A stretch of DNA of 64,000 nucleotides from the NCBI GenBank assembly GCA_019358985.1, contig JAHHIJ010000033.1, positions 1-64,000 on the forward strand, given 5' to 3'. This document shows positions 36,135 through 44,794 of this stretch, one piece after another. Each line of letters begins with the position of its first letter. Positions within the stretch are counted from its first letter, which is position 1. The translations under genes and the position numbers were made by a program. Origin of the DNA: Tolypothrix brevis GSE-NOS-MK-07-07A (GTDB lineage: Bacteria > Cyanobacteriota > Cyanobacteriia > Cyanobacteriales > Nostocaceae). Under the pieces are notes generated by a model that was not told where the DNA came from, did no database searches, and saw nothing but the letters and a program-made list of their open reading frames with translations.

Positions 36135-36857
36135 CTAAAGATTCCCCCGCATGGCTTGTTTCATCTCACGAACTGCTCTTTCTATACCTACTAAAGCTGC
36201 CCGACTGATGATACTATGACCAATATTCAACTCTTCCATGCCTGAAAGACAAGCCACAGGATAAACATTCCAGTAAGTGAGTCCATGACCGGCATTCACT
36301 CGCAATCCGGAAGCTAACGCTTGCTCACATCCCGACGCTAACACCTTTAATTCTTGCTTGCGACTTGTTTCATCTTTAGCTTCAGCATACTGCCCGGTGT
36401 GCAGTTCAATAAATTTCGCTTTCACCTTGACAGAAGCTTCAATTTGTGCTGGTTCGGCATCAATAAAGAGACTAACTGGGATAGCGGCGCTTTGCAACTG
36501 ATCAACTATCTCACCTATTCTAGCAATTTGACCCAGGATATCAAGACCGCCTTCGGTGGTGACTTCTTGGCGTTTTTCGGGTACTAAAGTGACATAATCG
36601 GGTTTGATATCGAGAGCGATCGCTAACATTTCTTCAGTCGCTGCCATTTCTAGATTAAGATGCGATCGCACGGTTTGCCGCAAGAGACGCACATCCCGAT
36701 CTTGAATATGTCGCCGATCTTCGCGCAAGTGTACAGTAATACCATCAGCACCGGCTAATTCTGCCAGCACTGCTGCTGCTACCGGATCTGGTTCCACCGT
36801 TTGCCGTGCTTGCCGAATCGTAGCGATGTGGTCAATATTTACACCGAGTGTAAGCAC
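36135..36857 (-). CDS. pdxJ: Pyridoxine 5'-phosphate synthase PdxJ
   Basis: A 240-residue PdxJ, which makes pyridoxine 5'-phosphate from deoxyxylulose phosphate and an aminoacetone phosphate in vitamin B6 synthesis. Signatures are [38 protein letters not shown] and [16 protein letters not shown] 36857 has AAGGGGAG at good spacing; the ATG at 36878 has its GAGG too close, so I take the GTG. Its 5' end shares about 44 bp of similarity with the start of the beta-helix gene at 19427. Confidence 0.95.
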   Translation of the reverse strand: MLTLGVNIDHIATIRQARQTVEPDPVAAAVLAELAGADGITVHLREDRRHIQDRDVRLLRQTVRSHLNLEMAATEEMLAIALDIKPDYVTLVPEKRQEVTTEGGLDILGQIARIGEIVDQLQSAAIPVSLFIDAEPAQIEASVKVKAKFIELHTGQYAEAKDETSRKQELKVLASGCEQALASGLRVNAGHGLTYWNVYPVACLSGMEELNIGHSIISRAALVGIERAVREMKQAMRGNL

Positions 36858-36954
36858 CCTAATTTCTCCCCTTTGCATCCTCAGTTCTTGATTTTAGCCC
36901 AAATGTTGGTTGGGGGGAATATTCAAAGTAGAGACTACCAAGTGCTACGTCTAA

Positions 36955-37080
36955 TCAAGAGACATCTCCAGAAATTAATTATGCGTTACCCGAAACCCTT
37001 GTAGAGACGTTCCGACGGAACGTCTTTACGTATGAATCTGGAGATGTCTAAGGGTTTCAGGCAACGCATAATTAATTTAT
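36955..37080. repeat. Dispersed repeat family A, compound copy
   Basis: GACATCTCCAGAAATTAATT, TATGCGTTACCCGAAACCC and a GACGTTCCGACGGAACGTC palindrome are followed by GGAGATGTCTAAGGG. A reversed AACGCATAATTAAT then closes the unit, so the flanks are inverted copies of each other. It lies in the 448-bp gap between pdxJ and the phosphatase gene. Confidence 0.8.
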
Positions 37081-37127
37081 CAATGGTTGCGATTAGGGAA
37101 GGGATTTAGTCGGTGTAGAATCAAATA

Positions 37128-37180
37128 GCCCCTTTGTCTTACGTTGTATATAAGCAACTCAAAGACAGAGGGGACTTTAT
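37128..37180 (+). other. Isolated hairpin followed by T-rich DNA
   Basis: CCCCTTTGTCTT and AAGACAGAGGGG pair at 11 of 12 positions, and ACTTTATTTTT follows. No plus-strand gene lies upstream within reach, so this could end a small RNA, or be a chance structure. Confidence 0.35.
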
Positions 37181-37305
37181 TTTTAGGCGATACTCCTTCA
37201 TGAGTCGCTCCGCGAACGCCAAAAATCATTAAATTGGCAAAAAACGTCCAGAAAGTAAACACTTTGCAGTAAAATTATACCTTTAGATAGAGGAGGGCAA
37301 AGAAA

Positions 37306-38655
37306 ATGACTCGTGTGATCATCGTGCGCCACGGTCAAAGCACATATAACATCGAAAAGCGTATCCAAGGTCGCACAGATGCGTCCACCATCAGCGAAAA
37401 AGGTCGTAACCAAGCTTGTTTAGCAGGCAAAGCCCTCACTAATATTCAATTTAATGCAATTTACAGCAGTCCTTTACGACGAGCGAAAGAGACAGCAGAT
37501 ATCATTCAAAGTGAATTGACAAATAATTTTGGATCTGCTGTACCACAAACCTCTGATAAGCTGCTGGAAATTGACCTTCCCTTATGGGAAAAAATGTTCA
37601 GTGCTGATGTCAAACAGAAATTTGCCGAAGACTACCGCACTTGGAAAGAACGTCCTCACGAACTGCGGATGCTAGTTCCAGAAACTGAGGGAACAAAAGA
37701 ACATTTCCCGGTTTTGGCTTTGTATGAACAAGCGCGGGAATTTTGGCAAGAAATTTTGTCTCAGAATCAAGGACAAACCATTTTAATTGTCGGACATAAC
37801 GGCATCAATCGAGCGTTAATCAGCACCGCACTGTCGATATCTGCATCTCGCTACCATTGCATACAGCAATCTAACTGTGGCATCAGCGTTTTGAATTTTT
37901 CTGGGGGATTAGGAGAACCAGTCCAACTAGAATCCATGAATCAGACGCAACACTTAGGCGAAATTCTACCTTCCTTGCGACCAAATCATCAAGGAGTCAG
38001 ATTGTTGCTGGTGCGTCACGGTGAAACTGAATGGAATCGTCAAGGTAGATTTCAAGGACAAATTGATATCCCCCTAAACAATAATGGTAGGTTTCAGGCA
38101 CAAAAAGCCGGCGAGTTTCTCCAACAAGTAGCAATTGATTTTGCCGTTAGTAGTTCAATGCTCCGTCCTAAAGAAACAGCGGAGATTATTTTACAGCATC
38201 ACAAAAGTATAAAGTTGGATTTAGTTGATGGTTTAAGAGAAATTAGTCACGGACTCTGGGAAGGAAAATTTGAAAAAGAAATAGAGCAAGAATATCCCGG
38301 AGAATTGCAACGTTGGCGAACAATTCCAGCATTCGTACAAATGCCTGAAGGGGAAAATCTGCAACAAGTGTGCGATCGCAGTATATCAGCTTGGCAATCT
38401 ATAGTTGAAACAGCAATACTAAATCAACTTCAAACTGGCTTAGTAGTCGCTCACGACGCTACAAATAAAACCTTGCTTTGTCATATTCTCGGTTTACCAT
38501 CAGAAAATTTCTGGAATTTCCGTCAAGGAAATGGCGCAATCAGCGTTATCGATTACCCTTCTGGACTCAACGGTTTACCAGTAATGCAAGCAATGAATAT
38601 CACCACTCACTTAGGTGGAGGTGTACTCGATAAAACCGCAGCCGGCGCACTTTAA
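37306..38655 (+). CDS. Tandem-domain histidine phosphatase (phosphoglycerate mutase superfamily)
   Basis: A 449-residue protein with two histidine-phosphatase domains. The first starts RVIIVRHGQSTYNIEKRIQG and has the second His in LIVGHNGINRALI; the second starts RLLLVRHGETEWNRQGRFQG with GLVVAHDATNKTLL. Both have the RHG motif and the later His, so both may be active. Such double-domain proteins are common in cyanobacteria; sugar-phosphate or phosphoserine substrates are possible. ATG 37306 has GAGGAGGG upstream. Confidence 0.9.
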   Translation: MTRVIIVRHGQSTYNIEKRIQGRTDASTISEKGRNQACLAGKALTNIQFNAIYSSPLRRAKETADIIQSELTNNFGSAVPQTSDKLLEIDLPLWEKMFSADVKQKFAEDYRTWKERPHELRMLVPETEGTKEHFPVLALYEQAREFWQEILSQNQGQTILIVGHNGINRALISTALSISASRYHCIQQSNCGISVLNFSGGLGEPVQLESMNQTQHLGEILPSLRPNHQGVRLLLVRHGETEWNRQGRFQGQIDIPLNNNGRFQAQKAGEFLQQVAIDFAVSSSMLRPKETAEIILQHHKSIKLDLVDGLREISHGLWEGKFEKEIEQEYPGELQRWRTIPAFVQMPEGENLQQVCDRSISAWQSIVETAILNQLQTGLVVAHDATNKTLLCHILGLPSENFWNFRQGNGAISVIDYPSGLNGLPVMQAMNITTHLGGGVLDKTAAGAL

Positions 38656-38762
38656 GTTAGGAGTAGAGACGCGATTCATCCCGTCTGTATAGAGTTATGA
38701 GTGAGGAATAAAGTTAGGAGTAATAAGCAAGAAGTAAATAATTCCACTCCTCTTAACTCCTA

Positions 38763-38828
38763 ACAGACGTTCCACGGTCACGTCTCTACCTAAGTACAGA
38801 CGTTCCACGGTCACGTCTCTACCTAACT
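38763..38828. repeat. Two 33-bp tandem copies of a GACGTTCC-type palindrome
   Basis: ACAGACGTTCCACGGTCACG followed by TCTCTACCTAAGT is repeated directly (38763-38795 and 38796-38828). A related AGAGACGCGATTCATCCCGT lies at 38664. These fill the gap between two rightward genes. Confidence 0.85.
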
Positions 38829-38860
38829 TCGCGCTTTTTAACTCGTAACTCAAAATTTTT

Positions 38861-40204
38861 ATGACTGAACTGCTGCAACAAGTAAGAATTATCGACCCAG
38901 TTTCTGAAACTGACCAAATAGCTGATGTGTTGATTGCTGATGGTTATATCAGTTCCGTCGCAGAAACTATTTCTGATGTTAGTGCCGATACTCAAATCAG
39001 AGATTGTCGAGGATTAATTTTAGGATCTGGGTTGGTAGATTTATATAGTCACTCATCTGAACCTGGGTTTGAAGAACGGGAAACTATTTCCTCTTTGTTA
39101 CAAGCTGCTGCTGCTGGTGGCTTTACAAGAATTAACCTTTTACCCGATACATCTCCACCGATTGATAACCCAACTGTGGTAAAGCAGTTGTTGCACATGG
39201 GGGGACAAGGAGGACAAGGGAGACAAGGGAGACAAGGGGAACAAGGGGAACAAGGAAGAATTTCTCCCCCCTCCCCCCCTCCCCCCCTCCTCCCCTCCTC
39301 CCCTCCCCCTCTCCTCCACCTCTGGGGTGCTATCACTCAGGGTGTTGCGGGGAAGCAGATGACCGAATTGGCTTATTTAGCGGCTTCTGGGGTGGTTGGT
39401 TTTGCTGATGGCGGAAACTTGGAAAATTTGGGGCTGATGCGGCGAGTGTTAGAATATCTCCAGCCTTTGAAAAAACCGATCGCTTTTTGGTGTTGCGATC
39501 GCCTTCTTATGTCTAATGGTGTCATGCGCGAAGGACAAGACTCTATTCGTCTAGGTTTACCAGGAAATCCCGCTATTTCTGAAACTGCCGCCATCGCTTC
39601 AGTGCTGGAATTAGTCGCCGCAATCGGTACCCCTGTCCATATTATGCGCGTTTCCACGGCTCGCAGTGTCGAACTTATCGCCTCAGCAAAGTCTCAAGGC
39701 TTACCCGTCACCGCCAGCACTACTTGGATGCACCTTTTACTTGACACTAAGGCAATTAAGAGTTATAATACGAGCCTGCGTTTAGAACCACCTTTAGGAA
39801 ATCCTAGCGATTTAAAAGCTTTGCGTGCAGGTGTGCGGATGGGAATTGTGGATGCGATCGCTATTGACCATACACCGCATACTTATGAAGAAAAGGTGCA
39901 AGCGTTTGCGGAAGCTTTACCAGGGGCAATTGGTTTAGAGTTAGCGTTACCGCTGTTGTGGCAATATTTGGTAGAAAGCGGTGAATTTACAGCTTTGGAA
40001 TTATGGAAAGCTTTGAGTAATCGTCCTGCGGAGTGTTTAGGACAGAAAATGAGTGCGATCGCTCCTAATAAAAAAGCAGAATTAACTTTATTTAACCCCC
40101 AAGAAAGCTGGAAAGTCAACACCGAAAATCTCTACAGTTTATCTAGTAATACACCTTGGTTAGGGCAACAGTTAACAGGTCGAGTAATACAAACTTGGTG
40201 TTAA
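38861..40204 (+). CDS. pyrC: Dihydroorotase with in-frame low-complexity insertion
   Basis: A 447-residue dihydroorotase-type amidohydrolase for pyrimidine synthesis. Motifs are GSGLVDLYSHSSEPGFEERE, GGFTRINLLPDTSPPIDNPT and, late, AIAIDHTPHTYEEK. The usual HxH metal pair after GLVD is changed (DLYSH), a known feature of non-catalytic PyrC-like proteins, so activity is uncertain. Residues about 113-153 are an insertion (GRQGRQGEQGEQG then SPPSPPPPLLPSSPPP) encoded by GGGACAA-type repeats; the frame is kept. Confidence 0.85.
   Translation: MTELLQQVRIIDPVSETDQIADVLIADGYISSVAETISDVSADTQIRDCRGLILGSGLVDLYSHSSEPGFEERETISSLLQAAAAGGFTRINLLPDTSPPIDNPTVVKQLLHMGGQGGQGRQGRQGEQGEQGRISPPSPPPPLLPSSPPPLLHLWGAITQGVAGKQMTELAYLAASGVVGFADGGNLENLGLMRRVLEYLQPLKKPIAFWCCDRLLMSNGVMREGQDSIRLGLPGNPAISETAAIASVLELVAAIGTPVHIMRVSTARSVELIASAKSQGLPVTASTTWMHLLLDTKAIKSYNTSLRLEPPLGNPSDLKALRAGVRMGIVDAIAIDHTPHTYEEKVQAFAEALPGAIGLELALPLLWQYLVESGEFTALELWKALSNRPAECLGQKMSAIAPNKKAELTLFNPQESWKVNTENLYSLSSNTPWLGQQLTGRVIQTWC
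39199..39322. repeat. Low-complexity heptamer-type repeat inside dihydroorotase
   Basis: GGGACAAGGAGGACAAGGGA-type repeats are followed by CCTCCCCCCTCCCC-type DNA. The purine half and pyrimidine half can pair. The same type of sequence interrupts mutS at 14170. Confidence 0.85.
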
Positions 40205-40257
40205 TTGTGATTCTCACCTCGATAAATAAATGGTTCAACAGAGCGAACAGATATGTT

Positions 40258-40317
40258 ATGTCAGCAAAAGATAAATTTCACAATGTTGTAAAATTAGGGT
40301 TACAAAAAGATGGCTAG
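40258..40317 (+). pseudogene. Remnant of an xisH-like gene start
   Basis: Nineteen codons, MSAKDKFHNVVKLGLQKDG, then TAG. This resembles the N-terminus of XisH-family proteins (fdxN-element excision factors), which begin in the same way and continue with a Trp where the stop is found. The rest is missing. The remaining 40205-40513 has nothing else I can support. Confidence 0.5.
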
Positions 40318-40513
40318 ACTATAGCGTTTCCTAGTTTGCTGAGGTACAAATTTATCTGCGTCCATCGGCGTTTATCTATCTTCCGAAGCGGTTAATTCAA
40401 TATTCTGTATCAATTGCGATCGCTAATTTATGACATCGAAAATGAGGTGATTGTCAGATGGTTAAATTAGACGAATATAGAGTATATATTAAACTAACAT
40501 AAAGCAAAAATCA

Positions 40514-41149
40514 ATGACAACTCTTAACGCTCGTAATTTCTCCCTAGACGATGTTCAACGTCTTTTCGGCTTTCAAGAACAGTACGCTGATTCATTCACC
40601 CCGTTGTTATCGCTAGAACCGCTAACAGAATTGGAAGAGCAGGAACTTGTACAAATACGAAATGACTTTCGCCGTTATCTAACAGCTGGTAAAGTTTCCG
40701 AAGGGCAAGTAAAGTTTCTTGTAGTTGCACCTTTAATGCGATTAGCTGGCTTTTATCGCTATCCTATCGAAATTCTTCTAGAAGAAGATATAGCGGAAAT
40801 TGAAATCGAAGATGAAGATATCAAAATTAAAGGTAGATTCGATATCTTAGCTGTAAGTAAAGCTAAACGCACAAAAGCCAATACTTACTTTTGGATATTG
40901 TTGATTGAATCGAAAAATAGTCAGGTTGATATATTAACAGGTTTATCTCAGTTGCTAACATACGCTTATAAAACTTTAGAGCATCAAGAATCTGTTTGGG
41001 GCTTAATCACAAATGGTAGAAGCTATTTGTTTGTGAATATAAAACACGGAAATCCCTCAAATTATTATTTGATGCCAGAATTAAATTTAATGGAAAAAGA
41101 GCGTTCAAATCAGTTACTACAAGTTCTCAAAGCAATTTGTCAGTTATAG
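40514..41149 (+). CDS. HsdR-N-like PD-(D/E)xK nuclease domain protein
   Basis: A 211-residue protein with the type I restriction R-subunit nuclease core: GQVKFLVVAPLMRLAGFYRY, IKGRFDILAVSKAK and FWILLIESKNSQVDILTGLS (D and E-x-K). The helicase and translocase parts of HsdR are absent, and no hsdM or hsdS gene is nearby, so it is a stand-alone nuclease-like protein of unknown role. Two similar small PD-(D/E)xK proteins are at 45459 and 52720. Confidence 0.75.
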   Translation: MTTLNARNFSLDDVQRLFGFQEQYADSFTPLLSLEPLTELEEQELVQIRNDFRRYLTAGKVSEGQVKFLVVAPLMRLAGFYRYPIEILLEEDIAEIEIEDEDIKIKGRFDILAVSKAKRTKANTYFWILLIESKNSQVDILTGLSQLLTYAYKTLEHQESVWGLITNGRSYLFVNIKHGNPSNYYLMPELNLMEKERSNQLLQVLKAICQL

Positions 41150-41155
41150 CAATAA

Positions 41156-41704
41156 AATATAATTCATGATGAAATTGCTTTTACTGAAGAATACGTGGAT
41201 GATACAACCATACATCGCTATCGTGCAGTAAGAATGTGGGAGCAAGATTCAAGCTTATTTTTGACCAATTCGGCATTGTTACCGTTAGCACCTTTGTGTC
41301 GAACTGATTCCCCGCGAGATTTATTATCGCAGGTTGCTCATCAGGAAGTCGCTAAAATTTCAGATAGGGAGACAAGGCAAAATACAGCAGCCTACACCGA
41401 GATTTTAGCAGGTTTGCGGTTTGAAAAGGGTTTGATTCGTCAGTTATTAAGTGAGGATATTATGCAGGAATCAGTTATTTACCAGGATATTTTGCAGAAA
41501 GGTGAGCAGAAGGGTGAACAAAAGGAAGCTTTTCGCTTTTTAACTCGACAGTTAAATCGACGCTTTGGTGAGATAGATTCATCAATAATTGAGCGTATCA
41601 GAATATTATCTACGGAAGAATTAGAAGCGTTGGGGGAAGAATTTTTAAGTTTTTCAAATGTATCTGATTTAGTTACTTGGCTTGAGCAAAATACAAGCAG
41701 TTAA
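41156..41704 (+). pseudogene. Truncated Rpn/PD-(D/E)xK transposase-like gene with DUF4351 end
   Basis: The frame is open from 41156, after an in-frame stop, and reads HDEIAFTEEYVDDTTIHRYR, AVRMWEQDSSLF and, at the end, the DUF4351 region FLTRQLNRRFGEIDSSI and ERIRILSTEELEALGEEFL. Full members have about 100 more residues with the nuclease core before this point, so the 5' half is lost. GTG 41195 could start a shorter product. The missing part and nearby gene scraps point to deletion or rearrangement here. Confidence 0.7.
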
Positions 41705-41790
41705 GTAATCGTAGGTAAAATGTTGGGTTACGATGCATTAAAGATTATTGATTAAATTTACAGATGCTTGTGCGTCTTCAGCCAACCTAC

Positions 41791-41875
41791 GTATTCAGAT
41801 TTTGACACCACAAGTTTTTCTCAATCGGTATTTTCCTGATATGCTATAATTCCGAAACTGACAAATCTTGTGTTT
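41791..41875 (+). repeat. Duplicated 3' end of the PIN toxin gene
   Basis: About 85 bp nearly identical to 42553-42637. It encodes IQILTPQVFLNRYFPDML and the stop of the PIN gene downstream, plus the same trailing ATTCCGAAACTGACAAATCT. It lies upstream of the AbrB/PIN pair and has no start, so it is the leftover of a tandem duplication or a replaced older copy. Confidence 0.85.
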
Positions 41876-41920
41876 AGGGGGTGTTCTACCCATAAAATAT
41901 AATTGATGAGGAAGAATTAT

Positions 41921-42190
41921 ATGATGGAAACAGATATTTTAATCAAAGTCACAGCAGAAGGTCAATTAGAACTTCCCGCAGAGATTCAGGCAAAGCTGAG
42001 TCCTGGCGATGAATATATGGTATCAATTACAGAGGCGGAAATTGTTCTCAAAAAAGTCCGCAAACCACTGACTTGGAACGAGTTATCGCAAATATTAGAG
42101 GAATCCGAACCAGACCCTAATCAACCTTCATTAGAAGAAATTAGTGAAATTGTCAAGGAAGTACGACGGGAAAGACGTTCTAAAGCATGA
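41921..42190 (+). CDS. AbrB/MazE-like antitoxin
   Basis: An 89-residue protein. The N-terminal half is a swapped-hairpin AbrB-type DNA-binding motif (VTAEGQLELPAEIQAKLSPG) and the C-terminal half is acidic and helical (EESEPDPNQPSLEEISEIV). ATG 41921 has GAGGAAG at 41907-41913. Its stop overlaps the ATG of the PIN gene (ATGA), so both are coupled. It is predicted to be the antitoxin and autorepressor of the pair. Confidence 0.82.
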   Translation: MMETDILIKVTAEGQLELPAEIQAKLSPGDEYMVSITEAEIVLKKVRKPLTWNELSQILEESEPDPNQPSLEEISEIVKEVRRERRSKA

Positions 42191-42612
42191 GGATTGTATT
42201 AGATGTCAATGTTTGGATTTCCGGTTTACTTTGGGTAGGAGTTCCGGGTCGGATTTTTGATTTAGCGTCAGCTCACCAAATTACTATTTTTGTTTCTGAA
42301 CCGATACGCGAAGATATAAAAGAAATACTAGAGCGTAAAAAGCTTCAGACGAAAATACAGTCTTTGGGTGTAACTGTAGAAGATTTGCTTGCTGTAGTAG
42401 GAGAGTTGTCAGAATCGTGTTCAACAGAAGTTGTAGATGTTCCTCAATTACGCGACCCAGATGATATTGTGATTATAGAAACGGCTTTAGCTGCTAATGC
42501 TGAAGTTATTATTACTGGTGATTTAGATTTACTAGTTTTGATGGAATTTAACGGTATTCAGATTTTGACACCACAAGTTTTTCTCAATCGGTATTTTCCT
42601 GATATGCTCTAA
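42187..42612 (+). CDS. PIN-domain toxin (putative toxin-antitoxin family)
   Basis: A 141-residue PIN-domain RNase. Acidic residues are at RIVLDVNVWISGLLW, in the central EPIREDIKEIL, and at LRDPDDIVIIETALAANAEV and IITGDLDLL, the usual PIN positions. It overlaps the upstream AbrB-like gene by four bases. The last 18 codons and trailing DNA are duplicated at 41791. Confidence 0.88.
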   Translation: MRIVLDVNVWISGLLWVGVPGRIFDLASAHQITIFVSEPIREDIKEILERKKLQTKIQSLGVTVEDLLAVVGELSESCSTEVVDVPQLRDPDDIVIIETALAANAEVIITGDLDLLVLMEFNGIQILTPQVFLNRYFPDML

Positions 42613-42681
42613 TTCCGAAACTGACAAATCTTGTGTGTTGCTGCCTAACCCACCCTGCAATAAATTGATTGCTCATAGCTC

Positions 42682-42762
42682 AAGTCTACTAAAGTAGACT
42701 AGGTATGCTTTTTAGTCTACTTTAGTAGACTTATGCTGTAAGAATTGGGAATTAATTCCCAA
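42682..42762. repeat. Nested palindromes between convergent genes
   Basis: AAGTCTACTAAAGTAGACTA (42682-42701) and its inverse TAGTCTACTTTAGTAGACTT (42713-42732) are each nearly palindromic and also pair with each other. An 18-bp perfect palindrome TTGGGAATTAATTCCCAA follows at 42745. The block lies between the PIN gene and the caspase gene and may be a two-way terminator or a protein-binding site. The rest of 42613-42871 shows nothing else. Confidence 0.75.
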
Positions 42763-42871
42763 GCGGGAGGAAAACGAAGGGACAAGATTTTGAAGACTTT
42801 TGTCAATACTTCGTGGGTAATGACTTGATTGTGAATCTTTACAATTTACTGTAAGCCTTATATGTTATACT

Positions 42872-44794
42872 TTACAAGTCTCGGCGCGAGAGAAGACCGG
42901 GCACACAAACCCAACCCCCACCAAAGTCATTATGCTCTCCCTCCCCTCTAGCTAATGTTGCAGGAAGATGTCCTTCGGGAGCATGAATATCAAAAGTGAG
43001 GTCTGTGTAGTGGAGCCATTTCGCACCCATCGTCGTTACGGCTTCTTCTTGGAATCCCAGCTTTTTATTAATATTCTCTAAATATTCTACGATATTCTTC
43101 TGTATAACTGTCTCATACGTTCGCCAGCCGACGATATCGCCTAACTTTGTGTAGTCTTGAGCTACACTTTCCCAAATGCGCTTCTGCACACTAAACCCAA
43201 AGCGCCCATCACTGTATTTTACCCACAGTTGGTCAATGGTGCGTAGGTCAGCGGAAGGAAAGTTTTTAATCGATTCGGGATCAAGCCAGAGTTTTTGTTC
43301 TCTGTCAGCGGTTTTGAGCATCACTGCGAGAGTTTCTTTATCTGCTTCTTCCCACTCTCCAGCTTTGAGTAAATCGCGCAACCGCGTATAGTCTATACCC
43401 TTCTCAGAACTGAGATCATTATTCTGCTGAGTTGGTTTTACAGATATTGTTTGAATAGATTGTTGTTCTTGTCGCTGTTTCTTGGCTTCTTCTTGTTCTT
43501 GTTTCTGGTACTCTGCTTGTTTTCTGGTTAAAAGTGGTGCTTCAATTCGCCCTACATCTTCATCGTTGAGTCCTAAAGACTGCTGAAACTGTTTTAATCC
43601 ATTGCGGACATATTCATCTAGCGGGTATTGCACTTTAACAGCTTTTGCAAATTCCTGCTCATAATACCGCAGGCTATTTTCATACTCTTCTTTTTCTTGT
43701 TGTTTCTGTATCTGAACCTGTTTTCGATATTCCGCTTTTTTAGCAGATGCAATCTCTAATTCAATTGGTGCTATATCCTCATCTCTAAGATCTAAAATAT
43801 CCTGCTGATAATCCTTCAGTATCTTACGAGTATGTTCATCTACTGAATATTTTTGCTCAACTACCTCAACAAAAGCTTCTTTGTAACTTTCTAAATTTGC
43901 AAAGCGTCTGCGTAAAGGTTCTAATACTTCGTTTTCTATTTGCTCGGCTTTTTCATCTGTAATTTTAAATGTTTTCCGTTTCGGCTTTAAGATTAAGTAG
44001 GAAAGTTTACTAAGTTCACCATTTTGGGCATATTGTTCAACAAGTTTGCGATACTCTGCTTCTGGATTCTTGGGAGCATGTGCCAGTAGAATATTAAAGC
44101 CTTCCCTATCCAGAATGATAACTGGTGTCATTTTAGGCTTTACCGCTTGAACTTTTGCCTTAGCGTAAGCGTGCAGTTCCTGTACATGAATATTGCCATC
44201 GTTGTCAGTGTCTGCTGCACCTGTCTCAATTCCCTCAACTAAATACTGAGTATAGAGCGAAAGCGGTAAACCTTCTTGCTCAAATGAAGTTTGAGTTGCA
44301 CTACTAGATGTGAGAATAACTCGTCCCTCTGCACCTAGTTGCTTTTTGATATCGACACCAACACTTTTTGTCTTCCAACCTTGAGCGATCGCACCACTGT
44401 AGCAAGCATCTAAAATCAATACTTGTCGTTTAGCATAGCAGTTATTTGATTGTCCTTGAATAAAATTTGCGTCTACAGCAGTAGCTTCAAAGTCGTCTTT
44501 AGTTGTAATCCGAGTTGTTAAATAAAGATGACCATCATCATTAGTAATACCATGACCAGAGAAAAATAATAATACTAAGTCATCTTTTGCAGCTTGTTTA
44601 AATAGCTTTTGAATTGCCCTCCGCATTTCGCTATCAGTGGGATTAAGCAGCGGTTCGACTTGATCAAAATCTCCCAGACTTGGGTTTTGCAAAACTCGCT
44701 GCATAGCTTCCACATCATTGAGAGCAGATGATAAAGGAGGGATACCTTCACCATACTTACTGACTCCAATCAGTAGCGCTATCTTCTTAGGCAT
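42872..44794 (-). CDS. Caspase-like (C14) protease fused to a GUN4 domain
   Basis: A protein of about 640 residues. The N-terminal caspase domain has KKIALLIGVSKYGEGIPPLS, the His in LLFFSGHGITND and the Cys in VLILDACYSGAIA (about His81 and Cys131). The middle holds two related repeats of about 80 residues, each with Y-x-LDE-type text and RDEDIAPIELEIAS or NDEDVGRIEAPLLT, rich in charged coiled-coil helices. The last 170 residues are a GUN4 domain (LRDLLKAGEWEEADKET, FPSADLRTIDQLWVKYSDGR, FGFSVQKRIWES). ATG 44794 is preferred; GTG 44806 is possible. It overlaps the EACC1-like gene by several bases, so the pair is coupled. Confidence 0.88.
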   Translation of the reverse strand: MPKKIALLIGVSKYGEGIPPLSSALNDVEAMQRVLQNPSLGDFDQVEPLLNPTDSEMRRAIQKLFKQAAKDDLVLLFFSGHGITNDDGHLYLTTRITTKDDFEATAVDANFIQGQSNNCYAKRQVLILDACYSGAIAQGWKTKSVGVDIKKQLGAEGRVILTSSSATQTSFEQEGLPLSLYTQYLVEGIETGAADTDNDGNIHVQELHAYAKAKVQAVKPKMTPVIILDREGFNILLAHAPKNPEAEYRKLVEQYAQNGELSKLSYLILKPKRKTFKITDEKAEQIENEVLEPLRRRFANLESYKEAFVEVVEQKYSVDEHTRKILKDYQQDILDLRDEDIAPIELEIASAKKAEYRKQVQIQKQQEKEEYENSLRYYEQEFAKAVKVQYPLDEYVRNGLKQFQQSLGLNDEDVGRIEAPLLTRKQAEYQKQEQEEAKKQRQEQQSIQTISVKPTQQNNDLSSEKGIDYTRLRDLLKAGEWEEADKETLAVMLKTADREQKLWLDPESIKNFPSADLRTIDQLWVKYSDGRFGFSVQKRIWESVAQDYTKLGDIVGWRTYETVIQKNIVEYLENINKKLGFQEEAVTTMGAKWLHYTDLTFDIHAPEGHLPATLARGEGEHNDFGGGWVCVPGLLSRRDL

